NCBI RefSeq assembly: GCF_001831495.1 | Contig: NZ_CP017689.1 | Location: 1,612,001 to 1,676,000, forward strand | Reading direction: 5' to 3' | Length of the DNA: 64,000 bases | Source of the DNA: Thalassotalea crassostreae | GTDB taxonomy: Bacteria; Pseudomonadota; Gammaproteobacteria; Enterobacterales; Alteromonadaceae | Translations under genes and position numbers: made by a program | Shown here: one piece after another, positions 19,667-27,903 of the stretch | Numbering within the stretch: the first letter of the stretch is position 1 | Layout of the letters: each line of letters opens with the position of its first letter | The notes under the pieces: generated by a model | Database searches by the model: none | Told to the model about the DNA's origin: nothing | Seen by the model: the letters and a program-made list of their open reading frames with translations, nothing else

Positions 19667-20697
19667 TGAACGATCAAAAACCAAATAAAGGGCCAAATGC
19701 CCGTCATAATTCTGCAAATAGCTCGGCTAATAGTCAGACAGAAACTAGTGAAAGACCAAAAGTAAGGTTTGTTACCATTGATGAAGAAACCGATGGTCAA
19801 CGTATCGATAATTTCCTGTTAAAAACACTTAAAGGTGTTCCAAAAAGCATGATTTATCGATTATTACGTAAAGGTGAAATACGAGTTAATAAAAAACGTA
19901 TTAAGCCAGAATATAAATTGCAAACCGAAGATATTGTACGTATTTGTCCTATTCGAGTTTCGGAAGAGGCGGCACCCGTTTCAACCTCTCTTAAAAAAGT
20001 CTCGTCTCTAGAGCAAAACATTATTTTTGAAGATGACAGTCTAATTGTTATCAACAAACCAACCGGCATGGCAGTTCATGGTGGAAGTGGATTAAGTTTT
20101 GGTTTGATCGAAGCGCTTAGAGCTTTGCGACCAAAAGCAAAAATGTTAGAACTAGTGCACCGACTTGATAGAGATACTTCGGGTTGTTTAGTGGTTGCTA
20201 AAAAACGTTCGGCACTGAGGAATTTGCACGAACAATTACGTCATAAGAATGTCCAGAAATTTTATCATGCTTTAGTAAAAGGTCATTGGTCTGCAAAATT
20301 AACTCGTGTTACTGAAGGCCTACGAAAGAATGATCTCAAATCAGGTGAGCGAGTTGTCGTCGTTGACAATGTCAATGGTAAAGAATCAGAAACTCGTTAT
20401 CGAGTACTAAAACATTATGAAGGTTGTACCTTGGTTAGGGCATTTCCGGTAACCGGGAGAACTCATCAAATCCGTGTTCACTGTCAAGTATCAGGTCATC
20501 CAATTGGCTGTGATGCGAAATACGGAGCCGAAGATTTTACTGCATTAATGAATAAACAAGGTTTAAAGCGTTTATTTTTGCATGCTGCGAGCATCGAGTT
20601 TACTCATCCTAAAACTGAGGAACGAGTAAAGTTTGAGGCACCTTATGACGATGCATTAACCGCTATATTGAAAAAACAGACGGTTAAGACTTATTAA
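19666..20697 (+). CDS. rluC: 23S rRNA pseudouridine synthase RluC
   Basis: Makes pseudouridines 955, 2504 and 2580 (E. coli numbering) in 23S rRNA. 343 residues: a polar N-terminal tail of about 35 residues, an S4-like RNA-binding domain (IDNFLLKTLKGVPKSMIYRL onward), then the RluA-type catalytic domain. Catalytic Asp168 lies in HRLDRDTSG; the motif III end is GRTHQIRVHCQ. It is about 20 residues longer than E. coli RluC because of the N-terminal tail. The position beside rne, transcribed divergently, is conserved in gammaproteobacteria. The start codon has no ribosome site and a promoter -10 directly before it. Confidence 0.96.
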   Translation: MNDQKPNKGPNARHNSANSSANSQTETSERPKVRFVTIDEETDGQRIDNFLLKTLKGVPKSMIYRLLRKGEIRVNKKRIKPEYKLQTEDIVRICPIRVSEEAAPVSTSLKKVSSLEQNIIFEDDSLIVINKPTGMAVHGGSGLSFGLIEALRALRPKAKMLELVHRLDRDTSGCLVVAKKRSALRNLHEQLRHKNVQKFYHALVKGHWSAKLTRVTEGLRKNDLKSGERVVVVDNVNGKESETRYRVLKHYEGCTLVRAFPVTGRTHQIRVHCQVSGHPIGCDAKYGAEDFTALMNKQGLKRLFLHAASIEFTHPKTEERVKFEAPYDDALTAILKKQTVKTY

Positions 20698-20732
20698 TCT
20701 TGCTCATAAAAATTACTTCATACCTTGAAATG

Positions 20733-20766
20733 ATAAGCCAGCAACTTGCTGGCTTATTTGTTTTTT
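20733..20766 (+). terminator. Intrinsic terminator after rluC
   Basis: 12-bp arms ATAAGCCAGCAA / TTGCTGGCTTAT followed by TTTGTTTTTT. Lies between convergent rluC and the VOC gene. Confidence 0.88.
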
Positions 20767-20810
20767 ACCACTTGGTACTAGTCGTTAGGTTTTAATATCA
20801 TTGACCTTTG

Positions 20811-21227
20811 CTACTCATCTTGATTGCGTTCTGATGGTATATCACTTAAATATTCTACAAACTCAACTTCATAACCACTCGGATCAATACAATAGAAATT
20901 TTTTCTAAATTTTGATGTCGCGCCATCTTTAGCAACCGGGTAGCCAGCTTGCCTGAGTCGTTTTATGGTAGATTCGATGTTATTGGTAACAAAAGCGAAA
21001 TGAGATAAACCGACATTCATACTTTCTAAATCTCTATTTTCTCCTGTGGCACTGTCGCTAAAAGCTAAGTATTGGTATTCGTCACCAAAGTGAATCCAAT
21101 TTCGTGGTGTTCCATACCATGACGCTCGCCCCTGGCTTCTAATTTGCCAATGTGGAAATGCTGCTCGATAAAATTTGAGTGTGGCATCCATATCTTTAAC
21201 GAATAAGTTGATGTGTTCTAAATGCAT
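20811..21227 (-). CDS. VOC-family protein (glyoxalase/bleomycin-resistance fold), predicted SoxR target
   Basis: 138 residues of the vicinal-oxygen-chelate fold: two beta-alpha-beta-beta-beta units beginning MHLEHINLFVKDMDATLKFY and GLSHFAFVTNNIESTIKRL, and ending in FYCIDPSGYEVEFVEYL. His5 and the late Glu are in the usual metal-ligand positions. The substrate is unknown; relatives include glyoxalases, dioxygenases and antibiotic-binding proteins. The start ATG has AAGGG 6 nt upstream. The upstream promoter has the exact geometry of E. coli soxS (see 21370-21400), so this gene is probably induced by redox-cycling compounds through SoxR. Its leader carries five 12-bp repeats. Confidence 0.88.
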   Translation of the reverse strand: MHLEHINLFVKDMDATLKFYRAAFPHWQIRSQGRASWYGTPRNWIHFGDEYQYLAFSDSATGENRDLESMNVGLSHFAFVTNNIESTIKRLRQAGYPVAKDGATSKFRKNFYCIDPSGYEVEFVEYLSDIPSERNQDE

Positions 21228-21264
21228 AAGGGTCCCTTAATAGTATTGGTTCTAGTTTTTGTTT

Positions 21265-21324
21265 TAAGTTTTGGTTTAAGTTTTGGTTTAAGTTTTGGTT
21301 TAAGTTTTGGTTTAAGTTTTGGTT
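21265..21324 (-). repeat. Five perfect 12-bp tandem repeats in the predicted VOC-gene leader
   Basis: TAAGTTTTGGTT repeated five times without change, flanked by degenerate copies (TTCTAGTTTTTG on the left, TAGATTTAGGTT on the right). On the transcribed minus strand the unit is AACCAAAACTTA. It lies between the predicted soxR-controlled start site (near 21363) and the VOC start codon. Copy number may vary by slippage. Confidence 0.95.
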
Positions 21325-21369
21325 TAGATTTAGGTTGTTTTTATGTTGGCTAACATTGATTTAGGGAGT

Positions 21370-21400
21370 ACTATAAAACCTCAACTTAACTTGAGGTAAA
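21370..21400 (-). promoter_or_regulatory. SoxR-dependent promoter with sox box (soxS-like)
   Basis: The sox box CCTCAACTTAACTTGAGG (21379-21396) differs by one base from the E. coli soxS box. On the minus strand it sits between a -35 TTTACC (21395-21400) and a -10 TATAGT (21370-21375) with a 19-bp spacer, the overlong spacing that MerR-family activators require. E. coli soxS has TTTACC-19-TATACT. It reads toward the VOC gene. The rightward reading, toward soxR, gives only poor hexamers. Confidence 0.85.
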
Positions 21401-21472
21401 GCGTTTTTTACCTAATACTTGAAAATTTTATTAACGGTTAGCATGAAAACCGTGTGTAGAGGAAACTAATTG

Positions 21473-21925
21473 ATGTCAGTGATAGAAGAAGCAACACTTT
21501 CCGTTGGGTATGTGGCAAAGCGATGTGGTATTAAGGTTTCTGCTTTACATTTTTATGAACAAAAAGGGCTAATTCGAAGTTGGCGTAATCAAGGCAATCA
21601 ACGTCGTTATAAGCGTGATGTGCTGCGACGTATATCGGTGATCAAAGCGGCGCAAAAGATGGGCATCAGTTTAGGTGAAGTAAAAACTGTTTTTGAACAA
21701 TTACCAAATAACCGAACGCCAAACAAAAATGATTGGGGGAATCTGGCCAAAATTTGGCAAGAAACCCTTGAACAACGTATCCGTTATTTAGAGAATCTTC
21801 GAGATTCATTAACTGGTTGTATAGGTTGTGGTTGCTTATCGATGACCAATTGTCCTATTTACAATGCCAATGACGAACTTGGAAAAGAAGCAAGCGGAGC
21901 GGTTATTTTGAACCGCTCTTTGTGA
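21473..21925 (+). CDS. soxR: Redox-sensitive transcriptional activator SoxR
   Basis: MerR-family regulator whose [2Fe-2S] cluster is oxidised by redox-cycling drugs. 150 residues: winged-helix DNA-binding domain (LSVGYVAKRCGIKVSALHFYEQKGL, split GNQRRYKRDVLR), dimer helix, then the cluster ligands Cys116, Cys119, Cys121 and Cys127 in CIGCGCLSMTNC, the exact SoxR spacing. The ATG at 21473 has AGAGGAA upstream; a TTG directly before it is an alternative. It is divergent from the VOC gene and shares its sox box. Its last codons overlap a terminator-like hairpin (21897-21918). Confidence 0.95.
   Translation: MSVIEEATLSVGYVAKRCGIKVSALHFYEQKGLIRSWRNQGNQRRYKRDVLRRISVIKAAQKMGISLGEVKTVFEQLPNNRTPNKNDWGNLAKIWQETLEQRIRYLENLRDSLTGCIGCGCLSMTNCPIYNANDELGKEASGAVILNRSL
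21897..21921 (+). terminator. Terminator-like hairpin overlapping the soxR 3' end
   Basis: 8-bp stem GAGCGGTT / AACCGCTC with a 6-nt loop and a weak T stretch. It lies within the last codons of soxR, in front of convergent yceF. Confidence 0.55.
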
Positions 21926-21938
21926 CACAGTAGATGGA

Positions 21939-22526
21939 TTACTGATATTGTAAGACGTCGAAACCTTCATTTTTCAGTAATTGATGTAATCGAATTAATG
22001 GCAAACCGATTAATGAATTTGGATCGTCACCGTTTAAACTTTCAAACAAACAGATACCGAGACCTTCGCTTTTAAAACTTCCCGCGCAGTTATATGGTTG
22101 TTCTGCATGTAAATAATGGCTTATCTCATCAATCGTTAATTCTCTAAAGCTTACATGAAACGGTTCAACTATGACTTGAGCCTTATCGGTAATTGCGTTG
22201 TATAAACAAAGTCCTGTTAAAAACGTTACAGATTTGCCACTAAATGACGTTAGTTGTTTAACGCCGTTTTCAAAGGTGTGAGGCTTACCAAGAATATTAC
22301 CGTCACAAACTGCTACTTGATCTGAACCTATAATTAGTCCTTCAGGAAACTGTTCAGCAACGGCCTTTGCTTTTTGCTCAGCGAGTCTAGCGACAAGTTG
22401 TTCAGGTGTTTCGCCATCGATAGCTGTTTCATCAATGTTTGGTTTGGCACAATCAAACGGTACATTAAGTTTCTCTAATAAAGCCTTTCTAAATGGCGAG
22501 GTTGAGCCTAAAACGAGTTGGGTCAT
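21939..22526 (-). CDS. yceF: Maf-family nucleotide pyrophosphatase YceF (m7GTP)
   Basis: Maf-type house-cleaning NTP pyrophosphatase; E. coli YceF prefers 7-methyl-GTP. 195 residues. Signature segments: LVLGSTSPFRKALLEKL at the N terminus, PNIDETAIDGETPEQLVARLA, GLIIGSDQV with the catalytic Asp, LGKPHTFENGVKQL, the FLTGLCLYN strand and NGDDPNSLIGLPL at the end. The position divergent from yceD is the same as in E. coli, which supports YceF over the YhdE paralogue. Confidence 0.95.
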   Translation of the reverse strand: MTQLVLGSTSPFRKALLEKLNVPFDCAKPNIDETAIDGETPEQLVARLAEQKAKAVAEQFPEGLIIGSDQVAVCDGNILGKPHTFENGVKQLTSFSGKSVTFLTGLCLYNAITDKAQVIVEPFHVSFRELTIDEISHYLHAEQPYNCAGSFKSEGLGICLFESLNGDDPNSLIGLPLIRLHQLLKNEGFDVLQYQ

Positions 22527-22873
22527 AAATAATACTCTTATTTTTACAAAATACGTGATTACATGTAATCGAAAACGAATGTCCAGTTTATGCTCTAATA
22601 TAAAGACTTAGATAAAGCTATGAAATTAAAAACCAAATGAACACTGAAAAAATTAGGGTTATTTTACTTAACTTTACTGTTATTATCTAAAACTTATTGG
22701 TTATATTAACAATATTAATTTTTGATGATAATAATGTTAACGATTATTAAATGACGAAAAGTGTTCATATATAGCGCACTTGTGTTAAAATTTGTGATTA
22801 AATTGGCTTTTACAATTAATTTAGCTAATTTTCTTTTGACACAAGGCTCGACACCATTTAATATGCGCGCCTT
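22527..22873. promoter_or_regulatory. yceF-yceD divergent intergenic region
   Basis: 347 bp, very AT-rich, without a gene. Apart from the yceD promoter at its right end, nothing with a recognisable function is seen. Confidence 0.5.
22836..22864 (+). promoter_or_regulatory. Near-consensus sigma-70 promoter of yceD-rpmF-plsX, start at the ATG
   Basis: TTGACA (22836-22841), 17-bp spacer, TAATAT (22859-22864). The expected start is near 22871, giving a leader of about 3 nt before the yceD ATG at 22874, or none if the A of the ATG is used. No ribosome site can fit. The yceD N terminus aligns with E. coli from this ATG, so the start is not misplaced. Confidence 0.8.
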
Positions 22874-23389
22874 ATGAAGAATCTTAAGCTCCCGATATCA
22901 ATAGATCCGTATAAAAGCGCTCAGCGTCGTCTTGAGTGTAACGGTTATTTTGAGATGTCTGGATTAGAAAGATTGCTTGCCGAAGTTGATAAAGCGGAAA
23001 GTGAGCAAATCAATGTTGTAGTCAACTTTGATGTGGATGAGCAAGGACTGATAGTAATCAGTGGTAGCGCAGAAACTCAAGTAGCTTTAACATGCCAGCG
23101 TTGTAATGAACCATTTCAACAGGAACTAAAAGTAAAGTATTGCTATAGTCCTGTTAAAGATGAGGATAGTGCCGAGCAACTACCTTCGCATTATGACACT
23201 GTAGTATTAGATGAAAATGGTGAAGTAAATTTACGCGAATTAGTGGAAGACGAATTAATCATTGCGATTCCATTAATACCGAAACATAACCTAAGCGAGT
23301 GTTCAGCTAAAGCTGATACGAGTTGGGGTGAGTTACCGGATACGCTTGAGAAACCGAATCCATTTGATGTTTTAAAAAACCTCAAGTAA
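22874..23389 (+). CDS. yceD: YceD / DUF177 family protein (23S rRNA accumulation)
   Basis: Conserved partner of rpmF, implicated in 23S rRNA accumulation. 171 residues, as in E. coli. It opens [20 protein letters not shown], aligned with the E. coli start. A CQRC pair sits mid-protein and the C terminus has the typical [13 protein letters not shown] end. It is first in yceD-rpmF-plsX-fabH and continues into fatty-acid synthesis, which ties ribosome and membrane-lipid supply together. The promoter is very strong and leaves almost no leader. Confidence 0.94.
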   Translation: MKNLKLPISIDPYKSAQRRLECNGYFEMSGLERLLAEVDKAESEQINVVVNFDVDEQGLIVISGSAETQVALTCQRCNEPFQQELKVKYCYSPVKDEDSAEQLPSHYDTVVLDENGEVNLRELVEDELIIAIPLIPKHNLSECSAKADTSWGELPDTLEKPNPFDVLKNLK

Positions 23390-23414
23390 CTTTTTTAAAT
23401 TTAGGAGTAGGGTA

Positions 23415-23585
23415 ATGGCCGTACAAAAGAGTAAGAAATCTCGTTCAAGACGTGGCATGCGCCGTTCACACGATGCATTAACAGCAGAAAACTTATCAGT
23501 AGATAGCGTTTCTGGTGAAACTCACCGTCGTCACCACGTAACAGCCGATGGCTTTTACAAAGGTGAAAAAGTTATCGCTAAATAA
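23415..23585 (+). CDS. rpmF: 50S ribosomal protein L32
   Basis: 56-residue ribosomal protein, translated [20 protein letters not shown] and ending [11 protein letters not shown]. It is rich in Lys, Arg and Ser and matches E. coli L32 (57 residues). It belongs to the zinc-free type, as no CxxC pairs are present. TAGGAG lies 9 nt before the ATG. It sits 25 nt after yceD and 11 nt before plsX, the standard order. Confidence 0.98.
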   Translation: MAVQKSKKSRSRRGMRRSHDALTAENLSVDSVSGETHRRHHVTADGFYKGEKVIAK

Positions 23586-23596
23586 GCGACTTAACT

Positions 23597-24625
23597 TTGC
23601 ATAGTCTAACGGTTGCGTTAGATGTTATGGGGGGCGATTCTGGCCCCCTAGTAACAATCCCTTCTGCAATAATGGCAATTAATAACTTGCCAACACTTAA
23701 GCTCACCCTTGTCGGGGATGAAGCTGCAATCCTTCCATTGCTAAAACAACACAATTGTTTCGAACATCCAAGAATCACTGTATTACATGCAAGTGAATCT
23801 ATTGCCATGGATGAAAAACCATCTGCGGCTTTACGAACCAAAAAAGATTCGTCGATGCGCAAAGCTATCGAGCTAGTTAAAGCTGGTGATGCTGATGCTG
23901 TTGTGAGTGCTGGTAATACCGGAGCTTTGCTAGCTATTTCTCATTATGTGCTTAAGAAACTGTCAGGCATTGAACGTCCTGCATTGATCTCTCATTTACC
24001 AATAACCAACTCTAATTCCCATGCGTTAATGCTTGATTTAGGTGCTAACGTTTTTTGTGATTCTGATACCTTATTTCAGTTTGCACTAATGGGCGCAGCG
24101 ATGGCTGAAGAAGTCGATGGTAAAGAATCGCCTCGTGTTGCTTTGCTCAATATGGGTGAAGAAGATATTAAAGGCAGTGATCGAATTAAACAAACAGCAA
24201 CATTACTCAATGAATCCGAGGAACTAAATTACATTGGATTCATCGAAGGTAATGATATATTTTCAGGTAAAGCTGATGTCATTGTTTGTGATGGCTTTGT
24301 TGGAAATATTGCTTTAAAAACATGTGAAGGTGTTGCAAAACTTGTTATGTCAAAAGTAATGAAGATTATTCAAGACAGCAAGTTTACCCGTATATTGGGG
24401 GTTCTATTGAATCCAACGCTAAAAAAAATCGTAAAACGACTGAACCCCGACCAGTATAACGGCGCAAGTTTGATAGGATTACGCGGTATTGTTGTGAAGA
24501 GTCATGGCAATGCGACAAGTTCAGCTTTTTACAATGCGATATTAGAAGCTGTAAAAGAAGTTGAAAGGCAAGTTCCTGATAAAATAAAAAGCAAAGTTGA
24601 ACTGGGATTATTAAAAAGGTCTTAA
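23597..24625 (+). CDS. plsX: Phosphate acyltransferase PlsX
   Basis: Converts acyl-ACP to acyl-phosphate for phospholipid synthesis (PlsX/PlsY route). 342 residues. The frame starts with TTG at 23597, giving the N terminus [17 protein letters not shown], which aligns with the family; no ATG lies before the conserved DVMGGD. The ribosome site is weak, and the start is 11 nt after rpmF, so coupling is likely. Other motifs: [47 protein letters not shown] and [20 protein letters not shown]. fabH follows after 5 nt. Confidence 0.95.
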   Translation: MHSLTVALDVMGGDSGPLVTIPSAIMAINNLPTLKLTLVGDEAAILPLLKQHNCFEHPRITVLHASESIAMDEKPSAALRTKKDSSMRKAIELVKAGDADAVVSAGNTGALLAISHYVLKKLSGIERPALISHLPITNSNSHALMLDLGANVFCDSDTLFQFALMGAAMAEEVDGKESPRVALLNMGEEDIKGSDRIKQTATLLNESEELNYIGFIEGNDIFSGKADVIVCDGFVGNIALKTCEGVAKLVMSKVMKIIQDSKFTRILGVLLNPTLKKIVKRLNPDQYNGASLIGLRGIVVKSHGNATSSAFYNAILEAVKEVERQVPDKIKSKVELGLLKRS

Positions 24626-24630
24626 AAAAA

Positions 24631-25590
24631 ATGAATTCTAAAATTATTGGTACCGGCAGTTATTTTCCTGAGCAAGTAAGAACCAATGCTGATCTTGAAA
24701 AAATGATGGACACCACCGATAAGTGGATAACTGAACGAACTGGTATTAAAGAGCGTCGTATTTCTGCAGAGCATGAAAATGTTGCTTATATGGGCGCTAA
24801 AGCTGCTGAAAAAGCGATTGAAATGGCAGGTATCGACAAATCAACGATTGATATGATCGTGATGGGGTCTACTAGCTCGCACGTTGATTTACCAAGTGCG
24901 GCATGTCATTTACAAAAATATTTAGGTGTACCAACTATTCCTGCGTTCGATGTGGCTGCGGCATGTTCCGGTTTCATATTTAGTCTTAGTATTGCTGATC
25001 AGTACATTAAATCAGGTATGGCTAAACGTATCCTTGTGGTGGGTGCAGATGCGCTTTCACACATGTGCGACCCAAGTGACCGTGGTACTTATATCTTATT
25101 CGGTGATGCTGCAGGCGCAGTTATTATTGAAGCTAGTGAAGAACCAGGCGTTATCTCAACTCATATTCATTCTGACGGTGATTATGGGGCGCTACTTGGT
25201 GCTGACTCGCCTAAGCGTGGTGAGTTAATGACAGAAGAAAAAGCATATATATATATGAAGGGTAATGAAGTCTTCAAGTTTGCTGTAACACGTTTAAGCG
25301 AAATTGTGACTGAAACCTTAGAACACAATAATATGGATAAATCTGAAATTGATTGGTTAGTACCACATCAAGCAAATTTACGTATTATCGCTGCGGCAGC
25401 TAAAAAGCTCTCGCTACCGATGGAGCAAGTCGTTGTGACATTGGACAAACATGGCAATACTTCAGCTGCCACGATTCCAACAGCACTTGATGAAGCCGTT
25501 CGTGATGGGCGTATTAAGCGTGGTCAAACAATTCTTATGGAAGCCTTTGGTAGTGGTTTTACTTGGGGTAGTGCATTAGTTAAATTCTAA
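24631..25590 (+). CDS. fabH: Beta-ketoacyl-ACP synthase III
   Basis: Starts fatty-acid synthesis by condensing acetyl-CoA with malonyl-ACP. 319 residues with the catalytic triad Cys112 (AAACSGF), His246 (VPHQANLRI) and Asn276 (HGNTSAAT). The active-site flanks and the C-terminal [15 protein letters not shown] are typical. It follows plsX directly; fabD begins 44 nt downstream. Confidence 0.98.
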   Translation: MNSKIIGTGSYFPEQVRTNADLEKMMDTTDKWITERTGIKERRISAEHENVAYMGAKAAEKAIEMAGIDKSTIDMIVMGSTSSHVDLPSAACHLQKYLGVPTIPAFDVAAACSGFIFSLSIADQYIKSGMAKRILVVGADALSHMCDPSDRGTYILFGDAAGAVIIEASEEPGVISTHIHSDGDYGALLGADSPKRGELMTEEKAYIYMKGNEVFKFAVTRLSEIVTETLEHNNMDKSEIDWLVPHQANLRIIAAAAKKLSLPMEQVVVTLDKHGNTSAATIPTALDEAVRDGRIKRGQTILMEAFGSGFTWGSALVKF

Positions 25591-25634
25591 TTCACATAGT
25601 AATAGATAAATTTTTAATATTTAGGTAATAAACA

Positions 25635-26564
25635 ATGAACAACAATTTAGCCTTTGTATTTCCTGGTCAAGGTTCACAATCGGTAGGTATGCTTGCTGAT
25701 CTTGCTGACGTTGAAGCGGTAAAGGAAACATTTGCAGTAGCATCTGCTGCGTTAGGTTACGATTTATGGGACCTTTGTCAAAACGACAGTGAGGGTAAAT
25801 TAAATCAAACAAATTACACTCAACCAGCATTATTAACGGCAAGTGTTGCTGTATATCGTGCATGGATTGCTAAAGGTGGCGCTGTACCTAGTGTTGTAGC
25901 AGGTCATTCATTAGGTGAATATTCTGCACTAGTTGTTGCTGGCGTTATCAGCTTAGAAGATGGCGTTAAGCTTGTGGAAAAGCGTGGCGAGTACATGCAA
26001 CAAGCTGTTCCTGCTGGTGTAGGTGCAATGTATGCAATCATTGGTTTAGCAGATGACGCTATTATCAATGCCTGTGAGCAAGCAGCCCAAGGCGAAGTCG
26101 TTTCTGCTGTTAACTTTAACTCACCAGGTCAAGTCGTTATTGCTGGTAATAAAGATGCGGTAGAACGTGCCGGGGCTTTATGTAAAGAAGCTGGTGCAAA
26201 ACGTGCTTTACCATTACCTGTTAGCGTGCCATCGCATTGTGCTCTTATGCAGCCAGCAGCTGATAAATTAGCAGCTGACTTAGAAAGCATCGAATTTAAC
26301 GCGCCTAGCATTCCAGTAATCAATAACGTTGATGTTGAAGCGACAAGTGATGTAGCGGCAATTAAAGATGCGTTAGTTCGTCAACTATATTCGCCAGTTC
26401 GTTGGACTGAATCAGTTGAAAAAATTGCTGAATTAGGCGCTGAAACATTAATTGAAGCAGGACCTGGTAAAGTATTACAAGGTCTTGTCAAACGTATTAA
26501 CAAACAACTTAGCTGTGCATCGGTAAATACTGCTGACACACTAAACACTGCATTAGAAGGATAG
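25635..26564 (+). CDS. fabD: Malonyl-CoA:ACP transacylase
   Basis: Loads malonyl groups onto ACP. 309 residues: FVFPGQGSQSVGML at the N terminus, nucleophile Ser92 in GHSLGEYSALV, and the catalytic His in VPSHCALM near residue 200. It lies 3 nt before fabG, so the two are translated together. Part of the fabH-fabD-fabG-acpP-fabF run. Confidence 0.98.
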   Translation: MNNNLAFVFPGQGSQSVGMLADLADVEAVKETFAVASAALGYDLWDLCQNDSEGKLNQTNYTQPALLTASVAVYRAWIAKGGAVPSVVAGHSLGEYSALVVAGVISLEDGVKLVEKRGEYMQQAVPAGVGAMYAIIGLADDAIINACEQAAQGEVVSAVNFNSPGQVVIAGNKDAVERAGALCKEAGAKRALPLPVSVPSHCALMQPAADKLAADLESIEFNAPSIPVINNVDVEATSDVAAIKDALVRQLYSPVRWTESVEKIAELGAETLIEAGPGKVLQGLVKRINKQLSCASVNTADTLNTALEG

Positions 26565-26567
26565 ACA

Positions 26568-27311
26568 ATGTCTTTATTTTCATTAGAAGGTAAAACTGCA
26601 CTGGTAACTGGCGCAAGTCGTGGTATTGGTAAAGCAATCGCGGAACAGTTAGTTAGCCAAGGAGCGACAGTAATTGGTACGGCAACATCACAAGGTGGTG
26701 CAGACAATATCAGTGCTTACTTAGCGGATAACGGTAAAGGCTTTGCTCTTAACGTTACTGATAGCGACTCAATTACGGCTCTATTTGAAGCGATTAAAGC
26801 TGAATTTGGTCAAATTGATATCTTGGTAAATAACGCTGGTATCACACGCGATAACTTAATGATGCGCATGAAAGAAGACGAGTGGGATGATATTATCAGC
26901 ACCAACTTGAATTCTTTATTTAAGATCAGTAAAGCAGTAATGCGTCCGATGATGAAAAATCGCAATGGCCGTATTATTAACATTGGTTCAGTGGTTGGCT
27001 CTATGGGCAACGCTGGCCAAGTTAACTACGCAACATCGAAAGCGGGTTTACTTGGCTTTACTAAATCATTAGCAAAAGAAGTTGCATCTCGTGGCATCAC
27101 AGTAAATGCAATTGCCCCAGGTTTTATTGATACAGATATGACTAAAGCTTTGAATGATGAACAGCGCAGTGCTATTTCTTCACAGGTGCCGGCAAATCGT
27201 TTAGGTGAACCAGAAGAAATCGCTGCAACAGTAGGCTTTTTAGCTTCTGATGCTGCTGCATACATTAACGGTGAAACTATTCACGTTAATGGTGGCATGT
27301 ACATGGTTTAA
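26568..27311 (+). CDS. fabG: 3-oxoacyl-ACP reductase
   Basis: NADPH-dependent reductase of the elongation cycle, a short-chain dehydrogenase. 247 residues. The Rossmann motif is TGASRGIGKAIAE; the active site is Ser141 (inferred by alignment) with Tyr154 and Lys158 (NYATSKAG). The ending INGETIHVNGGMYMV is typical. AGAAGGATAGACA supplies the ribosome site, from the end of fabD. A 264-bp gap separates it from acpP. Confidence 0.98.
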   Translation: MSLFSLEGKTALVTGASRGIGKAIAEQLVSQGATVIGTATSQGGADNISAYLADNGKGFALNVTDSDSITALFEAIKAEFGQIDILVNNAGITRDNLMMRMKEDEWDDIISTNLNSLFKISKAVMRPMMKNRNGRIINIGSVVGSMGNAGQVNYATSKAGLLGFTKSLAKEVASRGITVNAIAPGFIDTDMTKALNDEQRSAISSQVPANRLGEPEEIAATVGFLASDAAAYINGETIHVNGGMYMV

Positions 27312-27537
27312 TGCCAATTTGGCAAAATTATTAAAAGGCAGAACTAAGCTGTCTTTTGGTAAATTAACCAATCTATTTTTTAAGGTTTATATCGCTGGTT
27401 AATTATTGCACAGTAATTTAAGTAGATTTCTTGCAAAAATACCGGTTTTAAGCCATAAATAAGAGATTAGTCATGAGGTTGGACCAGAAAAGTGACTTAA
27501 AAGCTTGCAAGGCGACTTGATGACGAATAAACTACAC

Positions 27538-27568
27538 GCAATTATATAATTGCTTAATATAGTAAAGG
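27538..27568 (+). promoter_or_regulatory. acpP upstream palindrome and ribosome site
   Basis: GCAATTATATAATTGC (27538-27553) is a perfect 16-bp palindrome containing TATAAT (27545-27550). It is followed by AAAGGA 13 nt before the acpP ATG. If TATAAT acts as the -10, the leader would be only about 20 nt. The 264-bp gap 27312-27575 holds no gene; a dedicated acpP promoter is expected because ACP is made in large amounts. Confidence 0.4.
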
Positions 27569-27575
27569 AAAAATA

Positions 27576-27809
27576 ATGAGTACTATCGAAGAACGCGTAA
27601 GAAAAATCATCGTTGAACAGTTAGGTGTTAAAGAAGAAGAAGCTAAAAACGAAGCATCTTTCGTAGATGATTTAGGTGCGGATTCTCTTGACACAGTTGA
27701 ATTAGTAATGGCTCTTGAAGAAGAGTTCGATACTGAAATCCCTGATGAAGAAGCAGAGAAAATCACAACTGTTCAATCAGCGATCGACTACGTTACAGCT
27801 AACGGCTAA
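27576..27809 (+). CDS. acpP: Acyl carrier protein
   Basis: Small acidic carrier of fatty-acyl intermediates. 77 residues, four-helix type. Ser37 in [12 protein letters not shown] receives 4'-phosphopantetheine. It is highly acidic ([16 protein letters not shown]) and nearly identical to E. coli ACP. It has a good ribosome site (AAAGGA). A terminator at 27827 limits read-through into fabF, which fits the need for much more ACP than enzyme. Confidence 0.99.
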   Translation: MSTIEERVRKIIVEQLGVKEEEAKNEASFVDDLGADSLDTVELVMALEEEFDTEIPDEEAEKITTVQSAIDYVTANG

Positions 27810-27826
27810 TAACGAGTTAATCAATC

Positions 27827-27854
27827 AAGGCGGTTTAATTACCGCCTTTTTTGT
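27827..27854 (+). terminator. Intrinsic terminator after acpP
   Basis: Stem AAGGCGGT / ACCGCCTT with loop TTAATT, then a T run. Lies between acpP and fabF, probably partial. Confidence 0.85.
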
Positions 27855-27903
27855 TTTTGTTTTTTGAAAAATTTCAACTTTTAATGCGGAGACATTGATT
27901 GTC

